Positions 1 through 9,700 of a stretch of 40,614 nt of DNA are shown one piece after another. Below the pieces are notes generated by a model, which saw only the letters and a program-made list of their open reading frames with translations, did not search any database and was not told the origin of the DNA. Source of the DNA: Bacteroidales bacterium (GTDB lineage Bacteria > Bacteroidota > Bacteroidia > Bacteroidales > UBA1715); assembly GCA_016714605.1 (NCBI GenBank), contig JADKDL010000032.1, positions 1-40,614 on the forward strand. The letters are read 5' to 3'. The position numbers and the translations under genes were made by a program. How positions within the stretch are numbered: position 1 is the stretch's first letter; every line of letters starts with the position of its first letter.

Positions 1-20
1 ATACATAATTATACATTTTT

Positions 21-374
21 ATGAGTTTGATACAAATTGAAAACATGGAATTCTATGCATATCATGGTTGTTTTGATGAGGAACAGATCGTTGGGAACAA
101 GTTTAAAGTTAACTTGGAACTTGAAACAAATACAACGATTGCCGAAAATTCCGATAATATTGAAGATGCATTAAATTACCAAACAGCATATTTAGTGGTA
201 AAAAAACAAATGGAAGTAAAATCAAAATTACTTGAGCATGTTTGTAATAGAATACTAACCGCTTTATATGAGCGTTTTCCTGATAAGATAATTAAAGCAA
301 GAGTAAAGGTATCTAAAATGAATCCACCAATGGGTGGTCAAATGGAATGTGTTAGTTTGCAATTGGAGAGATAG
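21..374 (+). CDS. folB: Dihydroneopterin aldolase
   Basis: FolB of tetrahydrofolate synthesis: cleaves 7,8-dihydroneopterin to 6-hydroxymethyl-dihydropterin and glycolaldehyde, in the cytoplasm as an oligomer. At 117 residues it has the usual family length. The family signature is visible: Y14-H-G near the N-terminus, then E21 and G25 of the E..x..G segment, Y53 (substrate-contacting Tyr), E72 in LLEHVCNRI (pterin-binding Glu) and K99 in the late KVSKMNPP segment (catalytic Lys). The ATG at 21 is the first in frame and gives a start aligned with the family. It is the only plus-strand gene before 6743 and converges on proC; only 20 bases of upstream sequence are in the window, so its promoter or operon cannot be judged. 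Key residues are seen; function follows from the family. Confidence 0.93.
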   Translation: MSLIQIENMEFYAYHGCFDEEQIVGNKFKVNLELETNTTIAENSDNIEDALNYQTAYLVVKKQMEVKSKLLEHVCNRILTALYERFPDKIIKARVKVSKMNPPMGGQMECVSLQLER

Positions 375-454
375 GGTATATTAAATTTCAATGCAATTCA
401 CGATCTAATCTCAATTTTTGAATTTTTAAATATGTTGAGATAAATAAATTATTA

Positions 455-507
455 AACTTTATTTCCTAAAATTCTCTTTGTTAATTTGAATTAAAGGAAA
501 TAAAGTT
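455..507. terminator. Possible bidirectional hairpin between convergent folB and proC
   Basis: A perfect 13-base inverted repeat: aactttatttcct at 455-467 pairs with aggaaataaagtt at 495-507, with a 27-base loop. It lies in the gap between the convergent folB and proC. The stem is AT-rich and the loop long, so it is weaker than the terminators after tonB and after the T9SS protein. Confidence 0.4.
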
Positions 508-519
508 ATTGTTTGATTT

Positions 520-1317
520 TTATTTTTTTGACTTATCGTAAGATTTTACTATCCCTTTTATAAGAGCTGAGCTGAATCCATTATGTTCCATTTCATTTAA
601 CCCTGCTATAGTTATCCCTCTTGGGGTAGTAACTTTATCAATTTCATCTTCAGGATGGGAGTGAGAAAGCAATAATAATTGGGCTGCTCCTTTAGCCGTT
701 TGAGCGGCAATAAGCTGCGCCTCTTCGGCATGGAAGCCAATTTGAGTTCCGCCTTGAGATGCTGCTCTTATAGATCTAAGAAAAAAAGCTATTCCACATG
801 ACCCTAATGCTGTAGCTGATGGAATGAGTTCCTCTTCTATTATTAAAGTAACTCCAACCATATCGAACATACTTTTAATTTCTTCCAAATAGGTTTCAGC
901 ATGATCATTTCCTGCAATACAAGTCATTGATTCTCTTATCTTTATAGCTGTATTTGGCATTGCTCTTATTATAGGAACTTCCTTTCCTATAATTTCGGCT
1001 ATTGTTTTAATTTTAACTCCGGCTGCTACAGAAATTATTATTTTATCATTGGTTATTTCGTTCCTTACCTCTTTCAAGATGTCTGGCATTATTTGAGGTA
1101 AAATAGTAAAAATTACAATATGAGCTTTACGCACAGCATCAACATTATCAGACTGAAAATAAAAACCTCCTTCTCTGAGATTTGCTGGTAATTCGCTCTT
1201 TTTCCTTGTAATGATAATATTTTCGGCTTTGAAATGTTCTGAAGCTACCATTCCCTCTGCCAAAGACATTCCAATATTTCCTCCTCCTATTATAGCTATT
1301 TTCTGATTACTGCTCAT
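520..1317 (-). CDS. proC: Pyrroline-5-carboxylate reductase
   Basis: Last step of proline synthesis: NAD(P)H-dependent reduction of 1-pyrroline-5-carboxylate to L-proline in the cytoplasm. The 265-residue length is normal. The N-terminal Rossmann motif GGGNIG (11-16) is the ProC form of GxGNMG. The segment AMPNTAIKIRESMT, about residues 119-132, is the conserved ProC RxMPN region. The C-terminal TTPRGITIAGLNEME corresponds to the family's SPGGTTIAGLxxLE signature, with R in place of the first G, a tolerated but less usual variant. The ATG at 1317 places the Rossmann strand directly at the N-terminus. A short TTTTG tandem repeat lies just upstream. It is the last gene of a minus-strand run, but there is no metabolic link to the lipoprotein genes before it, so co-transcription is uncertain. 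Confidence 0.93.
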   Translation of the reverse strand: MSSNQKIAIIGGGNIGMSLAEGMVASEHFKAENIIITRKKSELPANLREGGFYFQSDNVDAVRKAHIVIFTILPQIMPDILKEVRNEITNDKIIISVAAGVKIKTIAEIIGKEVPIIRAMPNTAIKIRESMTCIAGNDHAETYLEEIKSMFDMVGVTLIIEEELIPSATALGSCGIAFFLRSIRAASQGGTQIGFHAEEAQLIAAQTAKGAAQLLLLSHSHPEDEIDKVTTPRGITIAGLNEMEHNGFSSALIKGIVKSYDKSKK

Positions 1318-1338
1318 ACCATTTTTTAAATTATGTTA

Positions 1339-1358
1339 TTTTGTTTTGTTTTGTTTTG
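1339..1358. repeat. Short tandem repeat, four TTTTG units
   Basis: Four perfect copies of TTTTG lie 22-41 bases upstream of the proC start (CAAAA on the coding strand). A pentanucleotide tract this close to a start could vary in length by slippage and alter promoter or leader spacing, but four copies is short and the tract may be no more than low-complexity AT-rich sequence. Confidence 0.6.
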
Positions 1359-1384
1359 TTGATACTAAAACAATACTTCAATGA

Positions 1385-3151
1385 TTATTTTCTTCTTACT
1401 TTTCCGTATTTTGAATAAGTGCTTCCATTTTTAAAATGCTCTACTTTTTCTTGTAGTAAACCAGTTTTTTTATGATGATTCAACATTTTACCAATTTCCT
1501 GTGGGGTATAGGCATTCACATTTTTTTCAGATAAAACCGTTGGTTTTGGTGATTTTGCATATCTAGTAGGTTTTGAAAATGATTTTAAAACAGTTGATTT
1601 TATTTGACTTTTAACTACTCCATTCAAAATTTCTAGTGGTTCTCCATTTTCTGCTGTAAAATACATATAATTGTTTGACTCATCATACTCTTCAATCACA
1701 TCGTAACCGTCTGCTATCAATACAAAATAATACTTGCCGGTTACATTTTCTGGAACATCATAATAAAAGGTAAATCCGGGATCTTCATTTGAACCAATAT
1801 CATAACTCACGCTATGACTGGCAAGTACATCAACATTATTCCAATAGTTTTGCGATAACCCAGGTTTATGAGCAGCTGGAACATTATCTTGATAAGCTAA
1901 ATTACCATAATTATCTGGACATACTCCATCTATACAATCTTCTTTCTTAGGATCTTTGTAATCATCTGAATAATAATCAAATATCATTACTCCAAAATCA
2001 TTAGCATTATACGCATTATAGTAAACATATAAAATATTCCAATCTTTTGTTTTAGAGATATCATATTCTCCTACATTATATACATTATAATCTATAGCTC
2101 TTGCTCTAAGACTATCAACATATTCAGGGTCAGTATCTTTATAATCAGAAAGTTCCCAAGAAACTAAATCATAATTATTGGTAATTTTTTCACTATCATC
2201 TACAACTCCATCGTTGTTTCTATCTGGGTTGTATGAAACATCTTTTTTATTTGTAGCAACAAATGCACAAAAACAAAATTCTCTTACAAAAAAATCATAA
2301 TCTATCCATATATACCCATTATCGCCCCAATTTGTACCCCAAGAATTCACCACTCTAAAGGCAGATTTTGAATCGTCAAATCCGGCAAGTGCTACCGCAT
2401 GGTATGCGTGCTTTCCTGTATACCCGTAGGTTTCTGAACTTAAAATCTCATCACTATCTGCGTTCATGAAATTATCGCCCAATTTAGCACCAATAGCAAC
2501 TAATCTACCATCGGCCAAATAAGATTTTAACGTAGCTAAATTTGTATAGTCAATTTTTCTATAATTGGCAATTTTATAATTATTTGCAACTGTAGTCCAA
2601 CTACTACTCGGTGTGGTATTACATTTACCTAAGTTTGTATATGGTACATCAGAAAGTGGGGCTACACCTCTTGAAACAAGAACATCAAAAGCAGCTTCGA
2701 AGCTTGTACCATCACAGTTGTCTCCTTTATCGCTTGAATTTATTGCATAAAATAAATCTTTAGGACTGAATTGATATTTTGCATCTGTTAATTGCGATTT
2801 TGTATACTGTTTATCAACAGCCTCAATATACGTTTTTAGGTTATATCCTATAGACCAAGCAACACAAGTTCCATAAGATCCTTGGTCGCCTATTGGAGGC
2901 AATTTATCGGTAAGATCAACCTTTGTTTTAGTTACAACATTATCATCAATATCTATATCATCTTCAAGCTCTTCTAGATTTTCTGCATTATCTCCTTCCA
3001 TACCAAACCAACCTGTTACCACATTGGTAACTAGTCCTCCAATAATATCATCAATTGTATCGTTTCCGGTACATTGTACAAACACTACAGAAGTAATGCT
3101 AATGAACAAGATAAGCGAGATGCTTCTAAATTTTTTTATTCCTGTCTTCAT
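1385..3151 (-). CDS. Papain-like (C1 family) cysteine protease lipoprotein with EF-hand-like loop and CARDB-like domain
   Basis: Predicted surface or periplasmic cysteine protease. I prefer the ATG at 3151 (588 residues); the frame extends to a TTG at 3199, but only the ATG puts the hydrophobic signal and Cys27 (after VVFVQ) where a lipoprotein signal needs them. An acidic linker follows. The C1 core is clear: Q90 and C96 in DQGSYGTCVAWS, H251 in AYHAVALAGF and N269 in VVNSWGTNWG, the full catalytic set. There is no long propeptide. After the core, residues about 310-321 (DRNNDGVVDDSE) form an EF-hand-type calcium loop, and about 430-505 ends in YDESNNY, typical of a CARDB (Ig-like) domain. 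The Lys-rich tail has no recognisable T9SS sorting motif. It lies in a lipoprotein run (gaps of 37-85 bases). Substrate unknown. Confidence 0.85.
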   Translation of the reverse strand: MKTGIKKFRSISLILFISITSVVFVQCTGNDTIDDIIGGLVTNVVTGWFGMEGDNAENLEELEDDIDIDDNVVTKTKVDLTDKLPPIGDQGSYGTCVAWSIGYNLKTYIEAVDKQYTKSQLTDAKYQFSPKDLFYAINSSDKGDNCDGTSFEAAFDVLVSRGVAPLSDVPYTNLGKCNTTPSSSWTTVANNYKIANYRKIDYTNLATLKSYLADGRLVAIGAKLGDNFMNADSDEILSSETYGYTGKHAYHAVALAGFDDSKSAFRVVNSWGTNWGDNGYIWIDYDFFVREFCFCAFVATNKKDVSYNPDRNNDGVVDDSEKITNNYDLVSWELSDYKDTDPEYVDSLRARAIDYNVYNVGEYDISKTKDWNILYVYYNAYNANDFGVMIFDYYSDDYKDPKKEDCIDGVCPDNYGNLAYQDNVPAAHKPGLSQNYWNNVDVLASHSVSYDIGSNEDPGFTFYYDVPENVTGKYYFVLIADGYDVIEEYDESNNYMYFTAENGEPLEILNGVVKSQIKSTVLKSFSKPTRYAKSPKPTVLSEKNVNAYTPQEIGKMLNHHKKTGLLQEKVEHFKNGSTYSKYGKVRRK

Positions 3152-3236
3152 TTGTATAGTTTTTAGGTATTTTCTTATTTGAGTTTTTAATAGAAACAAG
3201 GTCTCTGTTTTTGAGTTTTGTATATTTAATTAATTG

Positions 3237-4181
3237 CTATTCAAATTTTAATGCTTTTGTTTCTGTATAATTGCAATTTTCAAATATAGGTTTGAGAGTA
3301 TCTATAATTATACTATTTTCAAAATCGGGCTTTCCCCTCATGAAATTACAATCTTTCAAAACGAGAGTTGAATCAAATTTTGCAGTATTAAAACTTACCG
3401 ATTCATAAAAATTACATCTTTTAAAATTAACATCTTTCATAAAAACAGCATTGCTAAATACAGCTTTATCAAAGCATTGAACATTTTGAAAGAGAATTTG
3501 ATCTTCAAAAATGGCATAGTTAAAATACAATCCGGTAAGCACACTAAGTGAGCTAAAAACTGCTTTCTTTTTGAATTGAGCCGATCTAAACACTGCATCT
3601 TTGTAAAAATATGATGCCTGAAAATTAACTTCATTCAAAAATTGCACTTTAAAAAAACTTGCTGCCTGATAATATTCAGTGCGTTGAAATTTTGCTATTT
3701 CATTAAAAATACAATTATTGAAACTACAAGTTCTCCCTTTTACAATGAGACCTTCGAATATTGCTTGTTCAGAAAATTCACTATCGGTAAAGTTAATAGA
3801 ACCATCTACTTCACAGTCTCTTAAGTTTACTTCATTTGTAAATTTGCAATTTATAAATGTTAAATTCTTAAGGAAACATGACGAAAAAGTGGCATTATCA
3901 CGTTTTTCATAAGCTATTACTTTCCCCTCAAAAATACAATTCTGAAAGCTTATAGATGATTCTATAAACGATTTAAATTCAGCCAAAGAAACATCATTTG
4001 GTTCTGAGTATAAATAAAATAACAAATCTCCTGATATTCTTTTATTTACAAGAAGGACATTTTCTCCTTTTTTAATCTGTTTTGCAATAGTAGAAACATT
4101 TACAATTTCTTGTTCTTTAGGTTGAGAACAAGCTGTGAATGAAAATATTAATAATAATAAATAAGCTGTATAAAACTTCAT
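3237..4181 (-). CDS. Pentapeptide-repeat-like lipoprotein
   Basis: Predicted lipoprotein of 314 residues: a short signal ends in LIFSFTAC with the lipidated Cys at 18. From about residue 75 to 310 it consists of tandem repeats in which F, C or A recurs every five residues (FQNCIFEG, FINCKFTN, FTDSEFSE, FNNCIFNE, FKRCNFYE, FENCNYTE), the pattern of pentapeptide-repeat right-handed quadrilateral beta-helices, here with Phe in the central position rather than Leu. No enzymatic motif is visible. Such folds are known as protein-binding scaffolds (for example the DNA-mimicking MfpA/Qnr), but those are cytosolic, and a lipidated version is more likely a surface or periplasmic scaffold. It sits directly upstream of the C1 protease and downstream of another lipoprotein, so joint expression is plausible. 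Function unknown. Confidence 0.8.
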   Translation of the reverse strand: MKFYTAYLLLLIFSFTACSQPKEQEIVNVSTIAKQIKKGENVLLVNKRISGDLLFYLYSEPNDVSLAEFKSFIESSISFQNCIFEGKVIAYEKRDNATFSSCFLKNLTFINCKFTNEVNLRDCEVDGSINFTDSEFSEQAIFEGLIVKGRTCSFNNCIFNEIAKFQRTEYYQAASFFKVQFLNEVNFQASYFYKDAVFRSAQFKKKAVFSSLSVLTGLYFNYAIFEDQILFQNVQCFDKAVFSNAVFMKDVNFKRCNFYESVSFNTAKFDSTLVLKDCNFMRGKPDFENSIIIDTLKPIFENCNYTETKALKFE

Positions 4182-4227
4182 GCTTCGATTTTTATATAAA
4201 ATTTAAGGTGCAAAACAAAAAAAACGA

Positions 4228-4677
4228 TTACCTACCTTTTACTTTTCTTTTAACCGGTGTACTACTTACAGTATCTGCAACAACAGATTCCGGGGTGTTG
4301 TCAGTCCTACCTTTTTCTTTTCTTTCTGCTGATACAGTCTCAGTAGCAGTTTCTGGCTTAGGCGGTGGAGGTACTGCTACAACTTTACTAGAAGTTTTTT
4401 GAGTACTGATAGGCTGTTCTTTTTTCTCTTCTATTTTTTTGCTTTCCTCAACCTTATCTTCCGGATATTCTCTAAATGCCATTGGAATAAAAGTGTCGGT
4501 TTCATCTTCTACTATTGGCTGTAAAGTATCATTTTTTATGAAATCCTCAGCTACAGGAACTGTCGTTATGCTGTCATTTACAATATCTGGTTCCTTGGTA
4601 TTTGTTTTATTATCTCCACAAGAATAGAATAAAAAAAGTGTCGCAAATGCCTGAGTAATAAATATTTTTTTTTTCAT
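4228..4677 (-). CDS. Small Pro/Glu/Lys-rich lipoprotein, function unknown
   Basis: 149 residues. The N-terminus is a lipoprotein signal (ATLFLFYSC, Cys20). The rest is low-complexity and probably disordered: acidic and Thr-rich, then a Lys/Glu stretch (KVEESKKIEEKKEQ) and a PPPPKPE segment. There is no recognisable domain. It may span the periplasm as a flexible tether, but this is inference from composition. It heads the minus-strand run of three lipoproteins, 46 bases upstream of the pentapeptide-repeat gene. The reading frame is supported by the signal peptide at the ATG and by its position; the opposite-strand open frames in the same place look like shadows. Confidence 0.65.
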   Translation of the reverse strand: MKKKIFITQAFATLFLFYSCGDNKTNTKEPDIVNDSITTVPVAEDFIKNDTLQPIVEDETDTFIPMAFREYPEDKVEESKKIEEKKEQPISTQKTSSKVVAVPPPPKPETATETVSAERKEKGRTDNTPESVVADTVSSTPVKRKVKGR

Positions 4678-4935
4678 ATGTAAATAGTAATAGAGAAATT
4701 TAAATATAAGATGATATAGTTTATTATGCTTAAGTAATAGTAATAAGAGCTGTAATGCAACTTGATTCGTTCTTTTTGTACTTAATTAAACAAGACGTTG
4801 CAAGTTAAAAAAACTTATATTAAAAAACCTAAAACTATTTCAATTTTATCTACTTATTAAGATATATCAATAGTTAGTATGCATTTCACTAATAAAAACA
4901 TATTTTGAAATCAATATCCGACAAAAATAATGTCT

Positions 4936-6450
4936 TTAACCATTTAAAAATTTAATTATTGAATCAGCATACGTTCTATCATTTGAAAGGCGAGGCACTT
5001 TATGCTGACCTCCTAATTTGCCGTTAGATTTAAGCCAATTATAAAACGTACCTTCTTTTGCATGAATCAAATTAGGAAAATCTAAAGCCATATTCTTATA
5101 CCTTTTTGCTTCATAATCAGAATTTAAAGATTTCAATTCATTATCTAATATTTCCATGAAATGAATCAAGTCAGTAGGAGGATTTATAAATTCAATTATC
5201 CACTGGTGTGCACCTTGCTTTTTATCACCCATATAAAGCGGAGCTACAGTGTATTCTCTTATGTTTGAATTAGTTCTAGTTGTTGCTACCTGCAAAGCAT
5301 TCTCTGCATTGTCAACAATAAGCTCTTCACCAAAAACATTTATATATTGCTTTACTCTTCCGGTTATTTTTATCTTATAAGGATTTCGAGAAGTAAAAAG
5401 AACGGTATCACCTATCAAATATCGCCACAATCCACTATTAGTAGTAATTACAATTGCATAATTTTTATTTAATTCTACTTCTGAAAGTATTAGTGTTTCG
5501 GGATGCTGCTTTTCAATCTCTTCAAAAGGTATAAATTCATAGAAGATTCCTAAATCGAGCATGAGCAGCATATCATCGGTTTCAGGGTCATCTTGAATTG
5601 CAAAAAAACCTTCTGATGCGTTATATGTTTCTAAGTATCTCATATTAGCAGAAGGTAAAAGCTTTTTGAATTGTTCTTTATAAGGCTTAAAACTAACTCC
5701 TCCATGTACAAATAATTCCAATCCGGGCCATACCTCATGTATGTTTTTTGCTTTCGTCAACTCAAGCACTTTGTTGAGCAATACCAATGTCCAAGATGGA
5801 ACTCCTGTTATTTGCTTCACATTTTCTTGAATTGTTGTTTTTGCCATCAACTCAATTTTCTGTTCCCATTCATCCATCAATGCAATTGACTGATCGGGTA
5901 AACTGTAAAACTGCGCCCAAAAAGGCATATTTTGAATGAGAATTGCCGATAAATCACCAAAAAATGAATCAGAATTCATATTACTTATTTGGTGACTTCC
6001 TCCCAATACTAATGTTTTTCCAAATAAAAGTGAATTATCAGGATAATTGTTTGTATAAATAACAACAACATCTTTACCACCTCTGAAATGACAATCTTCC
6101 AAAGACTCTTTACTAACCGGAATAAACTTACTTTTATCTTGTGTAGTTCCGCTCGATTTTGCAAACCATTTTATTGCTGTAGGCCATAACAGATTCTGTT
6201 CACCGCAACGTATTCTATCTATGGTGGGTTTTAACATATTATAGTCAGACAAAGGCACAGCTGCAGCATATTCCTTTTCATTCACAATAGATTCAAAACT
6301 GTACTTCTTACCTATTTCTGTTCCCTTGGAGTAATTCAATAATTTAAATAATGTTTCTCTTTGTATTTCAGGTCCATAAGTCGAATAAAGTTTTATTTCT
6401 TGTAATCTTTTCGTTGTAAGCCACGATAGAACTGAGTTTAGAAATGGCAT
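4936..6450 (-). CDS. GH3 (auxin-responsive promoter) family acyl-adenylating protein
   Basis: 504 residues, the usual length of bacterial GH3-family proteins. In plants, GH3 enzymes adenylate carboxylic acids and conjugate them to amino acids; the bacterial substrate is not established. The ANL-superfamily motifs are present in order: a P-loop-like SSGTT at 99-103, YNASEG at 276-281 (the Y-x-x-SEG ATP-binding motif) and RYLIGD at 343-348 (GD contacts the nucleotide ribose). The C-terminal small domain follows, including VFGEELIVDNAENAL. Cytosolic, with no signal peptide. It starts at the ATG at 6450 and is transcribed divergently from the giant fibre gene, with a candidate TAnnTTTG element upstream. 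It stands alone in orientation and context, so its neighbours do not show its pathway. Confidence 0.9.
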   Translation of the reverse strand: MPFLNSVLSWLTTKRLQEIKLYSTYGPEIQRETLFKLLNYSKGTEIGKKYSFESIVNEKEYAAAVPLSDYNMLKPTIDRIRCGEQNLLWPTAIKWFAKSSGTTQDKSKFIPVSKESLEDCHFRGGKDVVVIYTNNYPDNSLLFGKTLVLGGSHQISNMNSDSFFGDLSAILIQNMPFWAQFYSLPDQSIALMDEWEQKIELMAKTTIQENVKQITGVPSWTLVLLNKVLELTKAKNIHEVWPGLELFVHGGVSFKPYKEQFKKLLPSANMRYLETYNASEGFFAIQDDPETDDMLLMLDLGIFYEFIPFEEIEKQHPETLILSEVELNKNYAIVITTNSGLWRYLIGDTVLFTSRNPYKIKITGRVKQYINVFGEELIVDNAENALQVATTRTNSNIREYTVAPLYMGDKKQGAHQWIIEFINPPTDLIHFMEILDNELKSLNSDYEAKRYKNMALDFPNLIHAKEGTFYNWLKSNGKLGGQHKVPRLSNDRTYADSIIKFLNG

Positions 6451-6514
6451 AAAAAAGTTTCTTTTTTTTAATAATTAACACATTATAATAATATAAACGA
6501 GGATATTTCTCATC

Positions 6515-6522
6515 CAAATTTA
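6515..6522 (-). promoter_or_regulatory. Candidate -7 element (TAAATTTG) for the GH3 gene
   Basis: On the minus strand, 65 bases before the GH3 start, TAAATTTG matches the Bacteroidota -7 consensus TAnnTTTG. I do not see a well-placed -33 TTG, so this is a partial match. Confidence 0.4.
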
Positions 6523-6742
6523 GACACTAAAATATTATAATTGCTTTTATTTGTATAATTATTTTTAATATATATCACCTTAAACATAAAAAAAACTGCT
6601 ATAATTCATATAAAATGTAACAATTTTTTGTGGTTGGGAGTAACAGTATTTATCTTAAATAGTATTATATTAGCTATAAGATATTTTGAAAAATTAAGGG
6701 TTTAGATTCTCCAACATTTTCGTAACTAAAAAAATTACAATC

Positions 6743-9700
6743 ATGTACTCAAATAAACATTTGAATATTAGGTGTATTGCATTATTTGCTGTATTATTTA
6801 CCGCTACTTATTGTTTGCATGCTCAAACATCTGTAGGTATTAATACAACCAATCCAAATACACATGCAGTACTAGAATTGGTTTCACCTACAAACAACCA
6901 AGGGTTCTTAGCTCCCAAGATGACTACAGTTCAGCGTACAAACGCAAGTTTAATTTCAAGTCTATCAATTACAGAAAATGGTCTATTAGTTTATGATACC
7001 GACGAAAATACATTCTACTACTGGCTAAATCCAAGTTGGCAGAAAGTATCAAGCGGAGACCTAAAAACCTTAGTTGAAGTCCTAATAGCTGGAAATAGTG
7101 CCGGAAACAACAGAATTATTGATTTGGCCGATCCAATTAATAATCAAGATGCTGTTACTAAGATTTATTTAGACAACATTTCTAGCAACTTACTTACACA
7201 GATTCAAAATCTAGATGCAAGAGTTACAAATATTGAAGGAGATATAACTGATATATACGATAGCATTACTAATATTACTAATAATGGTGCAGGATTACCT
7301 TTACAAACCGGGAATGGAGGAAAATTCTTATCGACCAACGGAACAACAGCATTCTGGGAGATAGTTCCAGCTAGTTCTGATATGAACAAATCTGATTACG
7401 ATACCGATAACAACAACATAGTTGATAATGCTGATTATGATAATACTACATCAGGTTTATCAGCTACAACTACACAAGCTGCTGTTGATGAGATTGATAC
7501 TCGTGTTGATACAAATGAAGGGGATATTACTAACCTTGATAATAGAGTAACTACGGTTGAAGGGGATGTTGCTGCTATTGATGCGAGAGTTACTACAAAT
7601 GAAGGAGATATTACTAATCTTGACAATAGAGTAACTAACATTGAAGGAGATATAACCGATATATTCGATAGCATTACTGAGATTAATCTTAATATTGATA
7701 CCATTAAAGGTGACATTATCAATATTATCAATAATGGTGCAGGATTACCATTGCAAACAGGAAATACAGGCAGATATCTTTCAACAGATGGAACAACAGC
7801 ATCTTGGGAAGTGGTTCCGCCTAGTTCAGACATGAACAAATCTGATTATGATACAGATAATAATAATATTGTAGATAATGCTGATTATGATAATACTACA
7901 TCAGGTTTATCTGCTACAACTACACAAGCTGCTGTTGATGAAATTGATACTCGTGTTGATACAAACGAAGGGGATATTACTGCTATAGATGCTAGAGTTA
8001 CTACAAATGAAGGGGATATTACTAACCTCGAAAATAGAGTTACTACCGTTGAGGGAGATATTACTACTATTGAAGGAGATATTACAACCATTGAAGGAGA
8101 TATTTCTACTATTGAAGGAGATATTACAACCATTGAAGGAGATATTTCTACTATTGAAGGAGATATTACAACCATTGAAGGAGATATTACAACCATTGAA
8201 GGAGATATTACAACCATTGAAGGAGATATAACGGCTATTGATGCCAGAGTTACTGCTAACGAAGGTGATATCACAGATATAACAAACATTTTAAACAATG
8301 GGACTTTTAAACTTGCTGATGGTAATATCTTCATAGGAGCTGCGAATGACACAGCCCATGCCGTGATAGTAAATGGGGATGCAAGTTTGGCAAATGATGG
8401 AACATTAACTATCACTGATGGTGCAATATCTCCCGAAAAAATAGCAGGAATATCGTTGGCTAGTATTGCGGGATCTTCTGGTCAAGTTCTTGTTTCAAAT
8501 GCTGATGGTACCTTCAGATGGGAAAATAAACTATCAGGTGGTATGTCTGATGATTTATCTGGTGCTCATATCTGGGTAGGTAACGGAGCTATTCCAAGTA
8601 AAGCCGTTGCGGTAAACCCGACTGGCGATGTTGAAATAGCTATTGATGGTACAACTACAATTCAAGCTGATGCTGTTGGTTCCGCTGAGATTGCAGCAGA
8701 TGCAGTAACCGCTTCTGAAATAGCTACCGGAGCTGTTGCTACTGCTGAAATACTTGATGGTACAATACAGGATATTGATTTGGATATACCTGCTGTGGGT
8801 ACAAATGGACAGATTCTTACAAGTGATGGTACTGGCGGATTTGCTTGGATATCTCAAAACGGTCTGACTAGTTTACCTGAGTTAACAGATGTAAATGATG
8901 CTGCTACTACAACAAATGGAAATGTATTAGTAGCAAATGGTACACAGTGGAATAGTGTAGCGCAATCTGGCGATGTGATTATTAGTAATGCAGGAAACGC
9001 ACAAATACAAGCTGATGCTGTTGGTTCCGCTGAAATTGCAGCTGATGCTGTAACTGCAACCGAGATTGCAACCGATGCTGTTAGCTCTCCTGAAATTGCA
9101 GCAGATGCAGTAACCGCATCTGAAATTGCTACTGGAGCTGTTGCTACTGCTGAAATACTTGATGGTACAATACAGGATATTGATTTGGATATACCTGCTG
9201 TGGGTACAAATGGACAGATTCTTACAAGTGATGGTACTGGCGGATTTGCTTGGATATCTCAAAACGGTCTGACTAGTTTACCTGAGTTAACAGATGTAAA
9301 TGATGCTGCTACTACAACAAATGGAAATGTATTAGTAGCAAATGGTACACAGTGGAATAGTGTAGCGCAATCTGGCGATGTGATTATTAGTAATGCAGGA
9401 AACGCACAAATACAAGCTGATGCTGTTGGTTCCGCTGAAATTGCAACTGATGCTGTAACTGCAACCGAGATTGCAGCAGATGCAGTAACCGCTTCTGAGA
9501 TAGCTTCCGGAGCCGTTGCTACTGCTGAAATACTTGATGGTACAATTCAGGATATTGATTTGGGTCTTACATCGACATTAACTTTTGAAGGCTCAACGGC
9601 AGATGCTTTTGAGACGGTAGTATCAATTACCAACCCAACGGCTGATAACACAATAACAATACAAGATGCTTCTGGAACAATTGCTTTTACTTCACAATTA

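Noticed and set aside
8051..8239. CRISPR-like periodic repeats
   Set aside because: The units are contiguous with no spacers and encode coiled-coil heptads in frame.
7885..8415. Long minus-strand open frames opposite the fibre gene repeats
   Set aside because: They are shadows: low-complexity repeats of period 21 keep the antisense frame open, with Ser/Val/Pro-rich repetitive products and no start context or domain.
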